DNA of 6,209 bases from Candidatus Falkowbacteria bacterium RIFOXYC2_FULL_48_21 (GTDB taxonomy: Bacteria > Patescibacteriota > Patescibacteriia > UBA11705 > JABHMO01): contig MFGM01000049.1 in the NCBI GenBank assembly GCA_001778275.1, positions 1 to 6,209 on the forward strand. Direction: 5' to 3'. Shown in pieces: positions 6,130 to 6,209 of this stretch. The stretch's first letter is position 1. Every line of letters begins with the position of its first letter. The position numbers were made by a program, and so were the translations under genes. A model generated the notes under the pieces. It was given only the letters and a program-made list of their open reading frames with translations. It was not told the origin of the DNA and made no database searches.

Positions 6130-6209
6130 ATATTTTGTGTAAAGGTTATCCCCAGATTAATGCGATTAGGAAATTTGATGATGAGTTGATTAAGAATTGT
6201 CCCCCAATT

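Noticed and set aside
6130..6209. Possible coding sequence or promoter upstream of the RhuM-like remnant.
   Set aside because: All three minus-strand frames contain stops and show no RhuM-like residues; no convincing -35/-10 pair.

Overview
The window is a compact, gene-dense piece of bacterial chromosome using the standard code (TGA, TAA and TAG all act as stops). Genes look roughly half GC, while the intergenic spacers are clearly AT-richer. Gene content (a lysophospholipid acyltransferase fused to a HAD phosphatase, a YibE/F membrane protein, a ZIP metal transporter, a RhuM-type remnant) and short spacers with palindromic AT-rich sequence fit an uncultivated bacterium, possibly of the Patescibacteria/CPR. 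That placement is inference: no rRNA or taxonomic marker is present.

Layout from left to right: 1-75 is a short upstream region with an extended -10 promoter. 76-1539 (+) encodes a two-domain PlsC-like acyltransferase/HAD-IB phosphatase. 1539-1736 is a nested, AT-rich inverted repeat filling the gap between two convergent genes, with its arms covering both stop codons. 1725-3350 (-) encodes a soluble class III adenylate cyclase with an unrecognised N-terminal sensor-like region. Its upstream region (3351-3494) holds a strong sigma70-type promoter and a leader of about 110-130 nt with mutually exclusive hairpins. 3493-3525 is an intrinsic terminator closing the operon to its right. 3578-4321 (-) is a ZIP-family metal transporter and 4318-5430 (-) a YibE/F-family membrane protein; the two overlap by 4 nt (ATGA) and form an operon read YibE/F then ZIP. 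5512-6129 (-) is the C-terminal part of a RhuM-family protein, lacking the N-terminal domain and beginning at a TTG codon. 6130-6209 shows nothing recognisable.

Functionally the window combines phospholipid acyl transfer/phosphatase activity, a cAMP-producing signalling enzyme whose expression may be controlled by RNA structure, and a membrane transport pair (ZIP plus YibE/F). No gene has a recognisable Shine-Dalgarno sequence before its start. The best candidates for something new are the switch-like leader of the cyclase and the palindromic element between the convergent genes; no defence system, CRISPR array or complete mobile element is present.
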